This document shows positions 17,816 through 27,448 of a DNA stretch of 64,000 bases, piece by piece. The stretch comes from Xenophilus arseniciresistens. Lineage in GTDB: Bacteria; Pseudomonadota; Gammaproteobacteria; Burkholderiales; Burkholderiaceae_C. Location of the stretch: contig NZ_JAQIPB010000009.1 of the NCBI RefSeq assembly GCF_028023875.1, forward strand, positions 203,616 through 267,615, written 5' to 3'. A model generated the notes under the pieces. That model did no database searches, had not been told where the DNA came from, and saw only the letters and a program-made list of their open reading frames with translations. The translations under genes were made by a program, and so were the position numbers. How positions within the stretch are numbered: the first letter of the stretch is position 1; each line of letters begins with the position of its first letter.

Positions 17816-18123
17816 ACCCCGCGCCGCAGGCCACGTTCATTCACAAAATTTAACAAGGACGAAGGGAACCGTCGGCAGCCACCTACGCTCTGACTGCCCA
17901 TGAACGTCGATGATTCGACTTCACGGTTTTCATGTTGCGAAGCCTTCCGGCCTGGCCGGACTGAAATCCCGGGGCGACTCTTCTCCTCCTCCCTCCCTCC
18001 CTCCTTCGTTTCGGGGCGCTTCGCAGCATTTTTATCTTCAGGCCGGCGCCGATGCGCGACCCGCCGGGGCAAGACAAAAGGGCTTCCAGTTGGAAGCCCT
18101 TTGTCGTTTTGGCGTGGCGCGCT
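17816..18123. other. Convergent intergenic region between glutathione peroxidase and GST genes
   Basis: There is no supported gene in this stretch. It contains an ordinary linker with a CT-rich run near 17985-18005 and, at its right end, a bidirectional terminator hairpin. Short open frames here have no ribosome-binding site and no recognisable product. Confidence 0.5.
18077..18103. terminator. Bidirectional terminator between convergent genes
   Basis: AAAGGGCTTCC pairs with GGAAGCCCTTT around an AGTT loop. T-rich sequence follows on the plus strand (TTTGTCGTTTT) and, on the minus strand, CCCTTTTGTCTT. It lies 21 bases beyond the GST stop and can serve both genes. Confidence 0.85.
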
Positions 18124-18738
18124 TCAGCTGGGCCGCGTGTCGGCGAAGCTGGGGCGCTGCAGCAGCTTGTCGTACAGGCGCTCCAGGTTGGCATGCGTGC
18201 CGCGCCAGTCCACCTCGGGGAAGCGGAAGGAAATCCAGCCCAGCGCACAGCCCACTGCGATGTCGGACAGGCTCAGGTGGATGCCGCTGCAGTAGGGCTT
18301 GTCGCCCAGCCCCTTGGCCATGGCGGCCAGGCCCTGCTCCACCTTGGCGCGCTGGCGCGCGATCCAGGTCTCGCTGCGCTGCGCGTCGCTGCGGCCGGGC
18401 CAGGTGGCTTCCAGGCGCCACAGCACGCCGGCGTCCATCACGCCGTCGGCCAGCGCTTCCCAGGTCTTGACCTCGGCGCGCTCGCGGCCGCCGCTGGGGA
18501 TCAGCTTGCCCACGGGGGACAGGGTGTCCAGGTATTCGACGATCACGCGCGAATCGAACATGGCTTCGCCGCCGTCCATGACCAGGCAGGGCACCTTGCC
18601 CAGCGGGTTGGAGGTGGCGATCGTGGTGCCGTCGGCCCACACGTCTTCCTGGACGAACTGGTAGTCGAGCCGCTTTTCGGCCATGACCACGCGCACCTTG
18701 CGCACGTAGGGGCTGCTGGTCGAACCTATTAATTTCAT
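18124..18738 (-). CDS. Glutathione S-transferase family protein
   Basis: The 204-residue cytosolic protein has a thioredoxin-like N-terminal domain (KLIGSTSSPYVRKVRVVMAE, with SSPY as the likely glutathione-activating Ser region), the cis-Pro motif KVPCL, and the DSRVIVEYLD glutathione-binding segment. An all-helical C-terminal domain follows, with the conserved SLSDIAVGCAL N-capping box. It belongs to the bacterial YibF-like group by these motifs. Substrate is unknown. It is divergent from purB across 148 bases and ends at a strong terminator. Confidence 0.9.
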   Translation of the reverse strand: MKLIGSTSSPYVRKVRVVMAEKRLDYQFVQEDVWADGTTIATSNPLGKVPCLVMDGGEAMFDSRVIVEYLDTLSPVGKLIPSGGRERAEVKTWEALADGVMDAGVLWRLEATWPGRSDAQRSETWIARQRAKVEQGLAAMAKGLGDKPYCSGIHLSLSDIAVGCALGWISFRFPEVDWRGTHANLERLYDKLLQRPSFADTRPS

Positions 18739-18772
18739 GGCGGCGTGTCCCTCTCGAGAGTCGTACTTTTAA

Positions 18773-20266
<1,494 letters not shown>

Positions 20267-20348
20267 CGACGACGCGAGGTTTGCGTTCAGCGTTCGGCGT
20301 CAAGCGGGCGCCACGCAAAACGCGCAACGCCCAACGCACGACCTCCCC

Positions 20349-20909
20349 ATGGCCCTCAAATCCACCATCTTCAAGGCCAACGTGGCCGTGGCCGACATCG
20401 ACCATGGCTACTACGCCGACCACGCGCTGACCCTGGCGCGCCACCCCAGCGAGACCGACGAGCGGATGATGGTCCGCCTGGTCGCGCTGGCGCTCAACGC
20501 GCACCAGTTGCAGGACACCTGCGGCGGCGACGGCACGCTGGCCTTCGGCGCCGGCCTGTCGGACCCGGACGAGCCCGATGTATGGCTGCGCGACTTCACG
20601 AGCCGTCCGCGCCTGTGGGTGGAAGTGGGCCAGCCCGAGGAAAAGCCCGTCATCAAGGCCTGCGGCAAGGCCGACGAGGTGCGGGTCTATGCCTTCAGCC
20701 ACTCGGCCGACATTTGGTGGCGCGGCATCGAAACCAAACTCACGCGACCACAGAACCTGCAGGTTTGGCGCATTCCCACGGCGGCTTCGCAGCAGTTGAC
20801 GGCATTGGCCCAGCGCAGCATGCAACTGCAGGCCACGGTGCAGGAGGGCGTGCTCACGCTGGGTGACGCCAGCACCACGGTGGACATTGAGCCGCTGCGC
20901 TGGCGCTAG
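20349..20909 (+). CDS. yaeQ: YaeQ family protein
   Basis: The 186-residue YaeQ protein has the family landmarks MALKSTIFKA at the start, YYADHALTLARHPSETDERMM, and LWVEVGQPEEKPVIKA, which carries PD-(D/E)xK-like acidic and Lys residues. The fold is nuclease-like, and E. coli YaeQ was described as an RfaH suppressor, but no reaction is established. It is the last GC-rich, core-type gene before the lower-GC T4SS island. Confidence 0.93.
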   Translation: MALKSTIFKANVAVADIDHGYYADHALTLARHPSETDERMMVRLVALALNAHQLQDTCGGDGTLAFGAGLSDPDEPDVWLRDFTSRPRLWVEVGQPEEKPVIKACGKADEVRVYAFSHSADIWWRGIETKLTRPQNLQVWRIPTAASQQLTALAQRSMQLQATVQEGVLTLGDASTTVDIEPLRWR

Positions 20910-21169
20910 CTGTGATGCGTTAATAGGTTGTTCATGGCCGAACTACGCGTGACCCGAGCCTTTGGGGTGACCCGTACCCGAATCAGTACCGCATTGAAGT
21001 AAAAACTTCCGGCTCCTCTGACATCGCCGTTGCGGTCTGCAGGCCGCAACGGCGCGCGAATTCGGCAGGTGTCTTTGAAACCGGCAGCAGCCCACTCAGA
21101 CCGGCAGCGGATGCAGGCTTACTCCGCAGCATCGCACAATGCTGGAAGGCAGCGCCCGCGGCTCGGCGC
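20910..21169. other. Left edge of the T4SS island, with an inverted repeat
   Basis: No gene is supported here. The sequence changes from core-like GC content to a more AT-containing stretch (20930-21020). A perfect 10-bp inverted repeat, GCCGTTGCGG (21026-21035) and CCGCAACGGC (21044-21053), lies past the virD4 stop. It could act as a terminator for the island transcript, but no T-tract follows on the minus strand. I saw no tRNA, integrase or direct repeat marking an attachment site. Confidence 0.45.
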
Positions 21170-22849
21170 TCAGATCGTCAGTTGCGGCACGCCCACCTTA
21201 GGCAAGAGTCGCTGTGTGAAGTGCTTGTCCTGATAGTAGCGAATCTTGTCGCATCTGATCGGATGAGGAACCCCTTCGAACAGGATCACCTCCTTGTCAG
21301 TGCCAAGCGCCTTGAGCTCCTGGGGCAGCATCAGGGCCCGACGCTCTTCGGACTCGCTTCGGCTCACCTCGCGGCCGCGGGTGATGTTCTTCTTTCGGAT
21401 CGTGACGTATCCCATCATCTCCGAATAGTCGCTGGCATCTTGCTGTTCGCGCGGCGCATAGACGATCTGCAGAGCATGATTGGTGATCAGCGTACGCGCA
21501 ACCTCCTTGCCGTAGGTCGCATCCAGTTGGGCCATGCTCTGGATGATCGGCAACAGGCGGACGTTGTAGCCGGCCATGTAGCTCACCGCCTGAGCAATGA
21601 TGTTCACCTTCCCGATGCTGGTGAACTCGTCCATCAATAGCAGGCATTGATGCTTTAGCGCAGGATTGTTCTGAGGCAGCTCCTTGGTGTTGACGTTGAT
21701 GAGCTGGCTGAAGAACAGATTGATGATCAATCGGCTTTCGGCCAACTTATTGGGCTGTATGCCGATGTAGACCGTCATCTTCTTGCGGCGAACGTCCGTC
21801 AACAGGAAGTCGTCGCCGCTCGTCGCTGCATCGAGCACCGGATTGATCCACGCGTTCAACGGCTCTTTAAAGGAGCCAAGTATCGAAGCGAAGGTCTCGG
21901 CCGCCTGCGAAAGCAGGTTCGCAAAGGCGGACCGTGCAGCTCCACCAAGGAACGGAGACTGGGCCAGACCCTCATAGAACTGTCGCAGATCGGTTCCATT
22001 TCCTGAAGACAGTTGATAGATGTGGCCGAGGGTTGGGACCACGCGGAACTTCTCTGGTACGCCGTTGCGGGCGTCTTCGTCTCGCCTCTCGAAAAGGTAC
22101 AGCGAGAACGCCATGAACGCGTTGCGTGCCTGGCTGACCCAGAACTTCTGATCGTCAGAGCCATCCGGGTAGAGCATGGTTGCGATGCTCATGAGATCCG
22201 ACACGCGGAACGCTTCATCGCTGGAGACGTAGGTCAATGGGTTCCAGCGGTGCGTGCGGCGGTCTTCGGCAAAGGGGTTGAAAAGAAAAATCTCCTGCCC
22301 CTGACTGGCACGCCATCCGCTCGTAAGGTCGAAGTTCTCTTGCTTGATGTCGAGCACCACGATCGACTCGCGGTAGTCCAGCAGGTTGGGAATAACCACA
22401 CCGACGCCCTTGCCGGACCGAGTGGGCGCCGCAAGGATGACAAACTGCTGCCCCGACAACCGGAGGAATCGATCCTTGAATTTTCCCACCAGGACTCCCG
22501 AGTCCGAGGCCTTGAACAGGCCAAGTCTGGCAATATCAGCTTGGGTTGCAAAGCGCGCGTCGCCATGCAAGGAAGGACTTCGACGTCTGAGAAGCAACCC
22601 GAGCACCCCTAACCACAGTAGCAAGGCAGCCCCACCTCCCAGGTACCCGCCCCATTGGATGCGGTGCTGGTAGGGGCGATAAGCGGGCTGGTCCAACACG
22701 CGCAGATAGTCGATGTATGTTCTCCATGTCAGCGCGTCTGTGTCCACCTTGAGGAACAGCAAGGTGAGCCATCCCGCCATAAAGAGCCCCAATCCCGACA
22801 AAAGCGCGAGCGCAGCTGCACCCACAATCCATCGGCTTTTTGTGCTCAT
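21170..22849 (-). CDS. virD4: VirD4 coupling protein (T4SS ATPase that recruits effectors)
   Basis: The 559-residue inner-membrane coupling protein has two N-terminal transmembrane helices (about 9-31 and 70-88). The VirD4/TraG ATPase follows, with Walker A in APTRSGKGVGVVIPN (about residue 140), the NLLDYRESIVVLDIKQEN block and Walker B LLLMDEFTSIG. In the X-T4SS, VirD4 binds the XVIPCD tails of effectors. I chose the ATG at 22849 because it gives the usual signal-anchor start; an in-frame extension to 22918 adds 23 residues unlike the family. It lies downstream of both effector genes, separated by 314 bases, so it may have its own promoter. Confidence 0.95.
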   Translation of the reverse strand: MSTKSRWIVGAAALALLSGLGLFMAGWLTLLFLKVDTDALTWRTYIDYLRVLDQPAYRPYQHRIQWGGYLGGGAALLLWLGVLGLLLRRRSPSLHGDARFATQADIARLGLFKASDSGVLVGKFKDRFLRLSGQQFVILAAPTRSGKGVGVVIPNLLDYRESIVVLDIKQENFDLTSGWRASQGQEIFLFNPFAEDRRTHRWNPLTYVSSDEAFRVSDLMSIATMLYPDGSDDQKFWVSQARNAFMAFSLYLFERRDEDARNGVPEKFRVVPTLGHIYQLSSGNGTDLRQFYEGLAQSPFLGGAARSAFANLLSQAAETFASILGSFKEPLNAWINPVLDAATSGDDFLLTDVRRKKMTVYIGIQPNKLAESRLIINLFFSQLINVNTKELPQNNPALKHQCLLLMDEFTSIGKVNIIAQAVSYMAGYNVRLLPIIQSMAQLDATYGKEVARTLITNHALQIVYAPREQQDASDYSEMMGYVTIRKKNITRGREVSRSESEERRALMLPQELKALGTDKEVILFEGVPHPIRCDKIRYYQDKHFTQRLLPKVGVPQLTI

Positions 22850-23163
22850 AGGTGATCCCGTCGCTTCTGAGTGAAGCGGAACATGCGTGGGAAGGCCGAG
22901 ACCTTCGGCTCTGAACAACAGACAGCCGCTTCAGCAGCGGCGACGGTCGTCGCGTCGAGCCAGGATTCAGATGACTTCAGTCTGGCTATGACTGGCGCGA
23001 GTGGCCCGCTGTTGCGCATCGCCAGCCAAGGTTTACGCGGCGACGTCGCGGGCAACAGCCCGCGCAATCCGCGCATCTGCAACGTTCGCAACATCGCGTG
23101 GCCGGCACCAATCGCACGCTGACCAAACGCCTTTGAAACTGGCGCGCCCGTCACGAGAAGGCC
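22850..23163. other. Intergenic region between second effector gene and virD4
   Basis: No gene is supported. A perfect 7-bp hairpin CGCGGGC-AACA-GCCCGCG lies at 23047-23064, about 100 bases past the effector stop, without a T-tract. The rest is a plausible place for a virD4 promoter on the minus strand, though I could not identify clear boxes. Confidence 0.4.
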
Positions 23164-24234
23164 TCAGTGCGTCGGCGCTAACTGAGGCGTGATTGCATGA
23201 GCCAAGGTGGGCCCGTCATGCTTTTGCAACGGTTCCTGAGCCTGCTCAAAGGCCTTGGCACTTGAGGCAAGCGAAGTGTCCAATGCTTGCAAGGTGGACG
23301 TATACGCCACCTTCGAGTGCACTGAGCCAGGTTTGCCTTGCAAGGCGACGAGCTTGCTGCCATCCTCGCTGGGCTCCAGTTGGTCGATGCGGCTGAGCCC
23401 CTTGATTGCAGCTGCCGCGGCAATCGCACCCGCGGCCTGCGTGGTGCGGTGGTCTGTGGCGATGCCGTGTGCGTTATTGAACGTCTGGAGGTGCACCAAG
23501 GCGTCTTTGAACAGGGGACTTGCTTGCAAGCGCTCGGCCGACAACGATGCGCCTTGCGCCCTAAGGCTCTGGGCCCCTCTTTCCACCAGGCTCCAATCCC
23601 CAGGCTGAATGCCGTCACCAATCTGTAGCGACCAAGCACTTTTGGCGTGTGCGAGCGTCGGCGCAGCATGGGTTTGCAGGGCATTGGAATAGGCGACGAG
23701 ATTGCCGCTTCGATTGGCTGCCGAGACAACGGACGCCACAGCCGTCGCGTAGTCGGGGGACTTCGGGTCAAAGACCCCGCTGTGGTGCTTCTTCAGAAAT
23801 TCATTTACCTGCGGTACCACGCCGATGGCCAGATGATTCTGCTGGTGCTTTTCGATGATCGCGTCCACCTTTGCGGCAATGGGGCCTTGCGGGTTGAAAA
23901 CCGTCTCGTTCAGCGTCTTGCGCGCTTCCCTATATGAATCCGGGAACGCGACGTCGGGTCGCTTCACCGCATACTTCGCAAGATCGTCCGCCTGCGCTTG
24001 GGTGATGACCTTGTCAGTGACGCCCAGCGCTAGAATTTCTCTGTACGCTGCTTTGGCTTCTGAATTGTTGCCAATGTCGAGTTGGACCTGCCCGAAGGCA
24101 AAGCCAGATGCATAGCCATGGCCAGGCTTTCCTAAGACCGAATTCGGCACCGCGAGCGGCGCAATCTTGTTGTCGGCGGCGCCTTCAGATCCCTTTAGAA
24201 CGGCGAGCGCTTCTTTGCTTGTGATGGAAGACAT
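23164..24234 (-). CDS. X-T4SS effector with C-terminal XVIPCD; N-terminus probably peptidoglycan-active
   Basis: The 356-residue protein has no signal peptide, as expected for a T4SS cargo. Residues about 235-345 form an XVIPCD: LFKDALVHLQTFNNAHGI, TQAAGAIAAAAAIKGLSRID, SEDGSKLVALQG and VHSKVAYTSTLQALDTS. The same domain ends the neighbouring lipase effector. The N-terminal 220 residues contain SGFAFGQVQLDIGNN, a pattern reminiscent of lysozyme-like enzymes, but I cannot name the family. The gene directly upstream encodes a secreted protein with two lysozyme-inhibitor-like parts, which argues for a muramidase-type toxin. SD AAGGAG sits 6 bases before the ATG. Effector status is strong; the enzyme class is inference. 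Confidence 0.85.
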   Translation of the reverse strand: MSSITSKEALAVLKGSEGAADNKIAPLAVPNSVLGKPGHGYASGFAFGQVQLDIGNNSEAKAAYREILALGVTDKVITQAQADDLAKYAVKRPDVAFPDSYREARKTLNETVFNPQGPIAAKVDAIIEKHQQNHLAIGVVPQVNEFLKKHHSGVFDPKSPDYATAVASVVSAANRSGNLVAYSNALQTHAAPTLAHAKSAWSLQIGDGIQPGDWSLVERGAQSLRAQGASLSAERLQASPLFKDALVHLQTFNNAHGIATDHRTTQAAGAIAAAAAIKGLSRIDQLEPSEDGSKLVALQGKPGSVHSKVAYTSTLQALDTSLASSAKAFEQAQEPLQKHDGPTLAHAITPQLAPTH

Positions 24235-24273
24235 TCCGTACTCCTTGACTCAACGTGACAGTGTTTAAGGAAT

Positions 24274-25329
24274 TTACTTTGGCAAAGGAAAGCTCTTTTT
24301 GGCAAGAGGCCTGAGAATTGAATATGGAATTTCACAAATGCAATTGCACGCGCCGTATCCGCCAAACGCATTGACGCCGTAAGTGACAATTGCTTTTTTC
24401 GCAGTGAAGGTCCAGTTCCGTAGGTCACCTGTCAGATCCGCGGTTTCACTCAGCGCGACATCTCCGCGATTGGCGTCGCCGTCCCAGTTCTTGATTTTCT
24501 GACTATTGGCTCGGTCGCGACAGTAAGAGAAAATTGTGTTGGCGTTGTCGGTGCCGAGTAGATCACCGAATTGAAGAATTTTCCCTGACTGCATTTCAAT
24601 GTGAGTCGACTGCCTCCATGACTGGGGATGAGCTTGTCCGGTGTAGTAGTTTCCCTTGACGGTGGCAGAAATTATTTTGCTCGAAACAAAATTCAAACTC
24701 GGCTCAAGTGTCGAATAATATTGCTCGTCCTTTGCGGGCGCACTTGTGCTGCCTGCATGCCGAACGGCCTCCTGGAATTTTTCCTCCATAAAGGCATTTA
24801 AAGCCAGTTGTGCCTGGGTTGCCGGTTCCTCAAACTTCAAAAGCGTTGCCGTAATTTCTGCCCTTCCCTTGATGGCCGGCTGATGATGGAAATAGGGCCT
24901 GATCGGTGAAGGCGCGCTTCGCCCATCCTCCGAGCGCCCCTCCAGAAAATTGCGCCTTTGGATGTTGAGTCCAGCCAGGCAAGTACTTTCCTGGCCCGCA
25001 CAAGCTCGATCTCGATCCTTGAGCCAAGCGCGCTGCGAAGCCTCTAAAGCGGCCTTCTCCTGGCCTGTGGCGATCCGAGTGTGGAGTCGGTCATAGGCCG
25101 ATTCCATCGCGGCAGCCGCGGCCGCACTCTTTTTCTGCTGCGCTTGTGAGGCAGGCGCCTGCGCTGCCGCCATCAAGGGGAACACCAGTAGCGCAACAAC
25201 CAGGTACCGATGCGCTCGCCGTGAGACTGGCCGCGGTGAAAGGCGCGCAACAAAGCGAAGCAATAGCTTTTGACCTTCCTGTGTCTCGGAGGACGCAAAA
25301 AGCATGGGATGAGTTGCGGCTATGTTCAT
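24274..25329 (-). CDS. Probable immunity protein: LprI-like (DUF1311) plus DUF3298/RsiV-like segments
   Basis: The 351-residue protein has a basic N-terminus and signal peptide (hydrophobic core VVALLVFPLMAAAQA). An LprI/DUF1311-like segment follows (YDRLHTRI...QRAWLKDRDRACAG...CLAGL), then a C-terminal part resembling DUF3298 (SWRQSTHIEMQSGKILQFGD, FTAKKAIVTYGVNAFGGYGA). LprI inhibits lysozyme in mycobacteria, and RsiV of Bacillus binds lysozyme through its DUF3298-type domain. Placed 39 bases before a likely cell-wall effector, it is best explained as periplasmic immunity. The ATG at 25329 has AGGGAAG upstream. An in-frame extension to 25419 would overlap the lipase gene. Codon use and base composition are clearly more AT-rich than flanking core genes. 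Confidence 0.75.
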   Translation of the reverse strand: MNIAATHPMLFASSETQEGQKLLLRFVARLSPRPVSRRAHRYLVVALLVFPLMAAAQAPASQAQQKKSAAAAAAMESAYDRLHTRIATGQEKAALEASQRAWLKDRDRACAGQESTCLAGLNIQRRNFLEGRSEDGRSAPSPIRPYFHHQPAIKGRAEITATLLKFEEPATQAQLALNAFMEEKFQEAVRHAGSTSAPAKDEQYYSTLEPSLNFVSSKIISATVKGNYYTGQAHPQSWRQSTHIEMQSGKILQFGDLLGTDNANTIFSYCRDRANSQKIKNWDGDANRGDVALSETADLTGDLRNWTFTAKKAIVTYGVNAFGGYGACNCICEIPYSILRPLAKKSFPLPK

Positions 25330-25415
25330 ATTGCTTCCCTGATCGATTAACTTCTTGTTTGGGCCACTCCGGGCCATTGCCGCTAGGCTACGGCGCCGAC
25401 ATCCCCATGAGGCAT

Positions 25416-26855
25416 TCAATGCGCCATCGCTGGGGGCTGGACTTGGCCGCGCCCTTGACTGTGGCCTTGAGCCGGCGCCAAGCTCTCGCGCTGCGTCTGC
25501 TCAAACGCTCTGGAGCTGTCGGCCAGCGAAGTGTTCAAAGCCTGCTGTGTGGACACATCCACCAGCTTTGAATGCACGTGGCCGGGCGCGCCCTGCACGG
25601 CAATGAGCTTGCTGCCGTCTTCGCTGGGCTCCAGATGGTCAATGCGGCTCAAGCCCTTGGCGGCGGCCGCGGCAGCGATGGCGCCCGCAGCCTGCTCGAT
25701 GCGCCGGTCGCTGGGGATGTCGTGGGCTGTGTTGTAAGCCTTCAGTTGGCCCAGGGCGTCTTGGTACAGAGGCTGGTCCACCAAAGCCCCCCGACCAGGG
25801 GGTGCAGGCGGCTGCACGACGCCTTGTATCCACGAGAGCCCGTCGTTGGCAGCGCCCCCGACTGCGCCTGCAGCCGTCTGCACCTGCGTGGCCGTGAACT
25901 GGGCGGCACCCACCATGGTCTGCTGCACCTTTTCGAGTGCGCTGCTCGAGATCGCATCGCTGGCTTGCATGGCCAGCCGCGCACGGGCCACGGTGGCGAT
26001 GGGCAGCGGAAGGATGGCAGGGACCTCAGCGATCTTGTCCAGGTCGATGCGCCCCTGAATCACATCGCTTCGGTATTGCGCGATGGGCCCGGCATACGCC
26101 CGCGCACGCGCCTCGTTGGCCTCGCTCATGACCGATTCGCCAAGGATCTTGTTGGCTGGCAGGAAGTTGGCAATGGAATGGGCCGAGAGCTCGGCGGCCA
26201 GCAAGGGGTTGGCCGGCAGCAGTGAGCTACCGATGTAGCGCCCGCGCTGAAGGCCCTCGATGTCCTGGGCAGCGGCGTAGGTCTTGACCTGGCCCAGGTG
26301 ATGGCCCCCCGCGCCCACCACGTCGGTGGCGCGCACGTGGTTGACGATGTTGGGAAAGCTGGCGTGCACATCAACCCCGTAGCGCCCGAGGTTGGTCAGG
26401 CCCCCGGGGCCGTAGGCGTTGAAGGTCTGCGCGGGGACGCCATACTTGGCGGCGGTGATCTGGGCCAGCGTGCCGCCCAGGGAGTGGCCGGTGATGGACA
26501 GGCTCAGAGGTTCGCCCTTCTTCTGCGCCTCCTGCCGAGCCAGCGCCATGGCCAGCTCTGTGAACTTCATGGCCTCGTCGAGTTGGTTGTTTCGACCGTG
26601 AAAAACCATGCCCAGGTCGGTGGCAGCGTCCTTCATGCTGGGCTCGGTGCCGCGGTGGGCGATGATGACTTGGCCTGTTCCGTCGGTGCGCCGATACGCT
26701 GTGCCCTGAAAACCCGTCTTGGGATCGTCCGCGACAGCAAGGATGGTGTATTTGACGCCGCTGATCGCGACGTCTTCACCACTCAGAAGCTCCTTTGATC
26801 GGTCCCTGTATGAATCGCTGGCCAGCCGCGCATTCTCGTTCGGGTCGTTCTTCAT
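25416..26855 (-). CDS. X-T4SS lipase effector: class-3 lipase fused to XVIPCD
   Basis: The 479-residue cargo has an N-terminal alpha/beta-hydrolase of the lipase_3 type. It shows IIAHRGTEP (oxyanion region), nucleophile S125 in ITGHSLGGTLAQI, and later Asp/His candidates in VRATDVVGAGGHHLGQ. Middle residues about 230-350 are Ala-rich and probably helical. Residues about 365-455 are an XVIPCD: LYQDALGQLKAYNTAHDI, EQAAGAIAAAAAAKGLSRID, SEDGSKLIAVQG. The tail is Gln/Gly-rich. There is no signal peptide. It probably attacks membrane phospholipid of competitor cells. The ATG at 26855 overlaps the stop of the upstream lipoprotein gene (TGATG), with AAGGGGG upstream, so the two are translationally coupled. 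Confidence 0.93.
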   Translation of the reverse strand: MKNDPNENARLASDSYRDRSKELLSGEDVAISGVKYTILAVADDPKTGFQGTAYRRTDGTGQVIIAHRGTEPSMKDAATDLGMVFHGRNNQLDEAMKFTELAMALARQEAQKKGEPLSLSITGHSLGGTLAQITAAKYGVPAQTFNAYGPGGLTNLGRYGVDVHASFPNIVNHVRATDVVGAGGHHLGQVKTYAAAQDIEGLQRGRYIGSSLLPANPLLAAELSAHSIANFLPANKILGESVMSEANEARARAYAGPIAQYRSDVIQGRIDLDKIAEVPAILPLPIATVARARLAMQASDAISSSALEKVQQTMVGAAQFTATQVQTAAGAVGGAANDGLSWIQGVVQPPAPPGRGALVDQPLYQDALGQLKAYNTAHDIPSDRRIEQAAGAIAAAAAAKGLSRIDHLEPSEDGSKLIAVQGAPGHVHSKLVDVSTQQALNTSLADSSRAFEQTQRESLAPAQGHSQGRGQVQPPAMAH

Positions 26856-27445
26856 CACAGATCCCCCTTGGGCTCCAGAATCGTCGAGAAGAATTTTCCA
26901 GGGTCACGTCGAACGGCCTCGGTCAATGGCATTCCCCCTGTTTTTGTGTTTTTTATGACGAAGGGATCGTTGAAGTAGGACTTGGGAAAGTACTGAACCC
27001 TGGGGGAGCCAGTAGCGACTTCTTTCCCATCAAGACTTGCACCAAAAGTTACCTCTCCGGCCTTCATCTGCGCGTTGAAGGACATCAGACTCCATCGGCA
27101 AACCCCCAAGCCGTAATAGTCCTCATCCTGGAGCAGATCCAGATACACCGTGCCCCGATAGGTCTTAGGCGCTGTCTGGTGCAGCGTGACAGGCACACGA
27201 TGGTCCACGCTAAGAACGGCTCCACTTATCAGCTGCATGGGCACGCAGTTCTCGTCGGTTTGGTAGTAAGAGAATGCGATCACCGACTCGAACGGCCCGG
27301 GGACGTCCTCGTCAATGGTCAGGGTGACTTCGTAGCGAAGCTTGGGATTTGGGTTGAGTTTGATATCGGGCTTTTTCATGGACTGGCCGCAGGCAGCGGT
27401 GGCAATGGCAAGGCCTAGCGCTAACACTGGCAATAGTGATTTCAT
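26855..27445 (-). CDS. Probable immunity lipoprotein for the lipase effector
   Basis: The 196-residue protein starts MKSLLPVLALGLAIATAACGQ, a clear lipoprotein signal with lipobox TAAC (Cys about 19). The mature part is beta-rich by eye, with two further cysteines (ENCVP and GVCRW) that could pair, and I recognise no family. Its gene comes immediately before, and overlaps, the lipase effector, the usual order for X-T4SS immunity (X-Tfi) lipoproteins that guard the periplasm. Neutralising the lipase is therefore inferred from context rather than from sequence similarity. It starts 3 bases after the DUF4189 gene ends. Confidence 0.75.
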   Translation of the reverse strand: MKSLLPVLALGLAIATAACGQSMKKPDIKLNPNPKLRYEVTLTIDEDVPGPFESVIAFSYYQTDENCVPMQLISGAVLSVDHRVPVTLHQTAPKTYRGTVYLDLLQDEDYYGLGVCRWSLMSFNAQMKAGEVTFGASLDGKEVATGSPRVQYFPKSYFNDPFVIKNTKTGGMPLTEAVRRDPGKFFSTILEPKGDL

Positions 27446-27448
27446 GAT

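Noticed and set aside
21026..21053. Inverted repeat as an attachment site
   Set aside because: It is a simple hairpin with no second copy at the right edge of the island and no integrase. A transcription-related hairpin is more likely.
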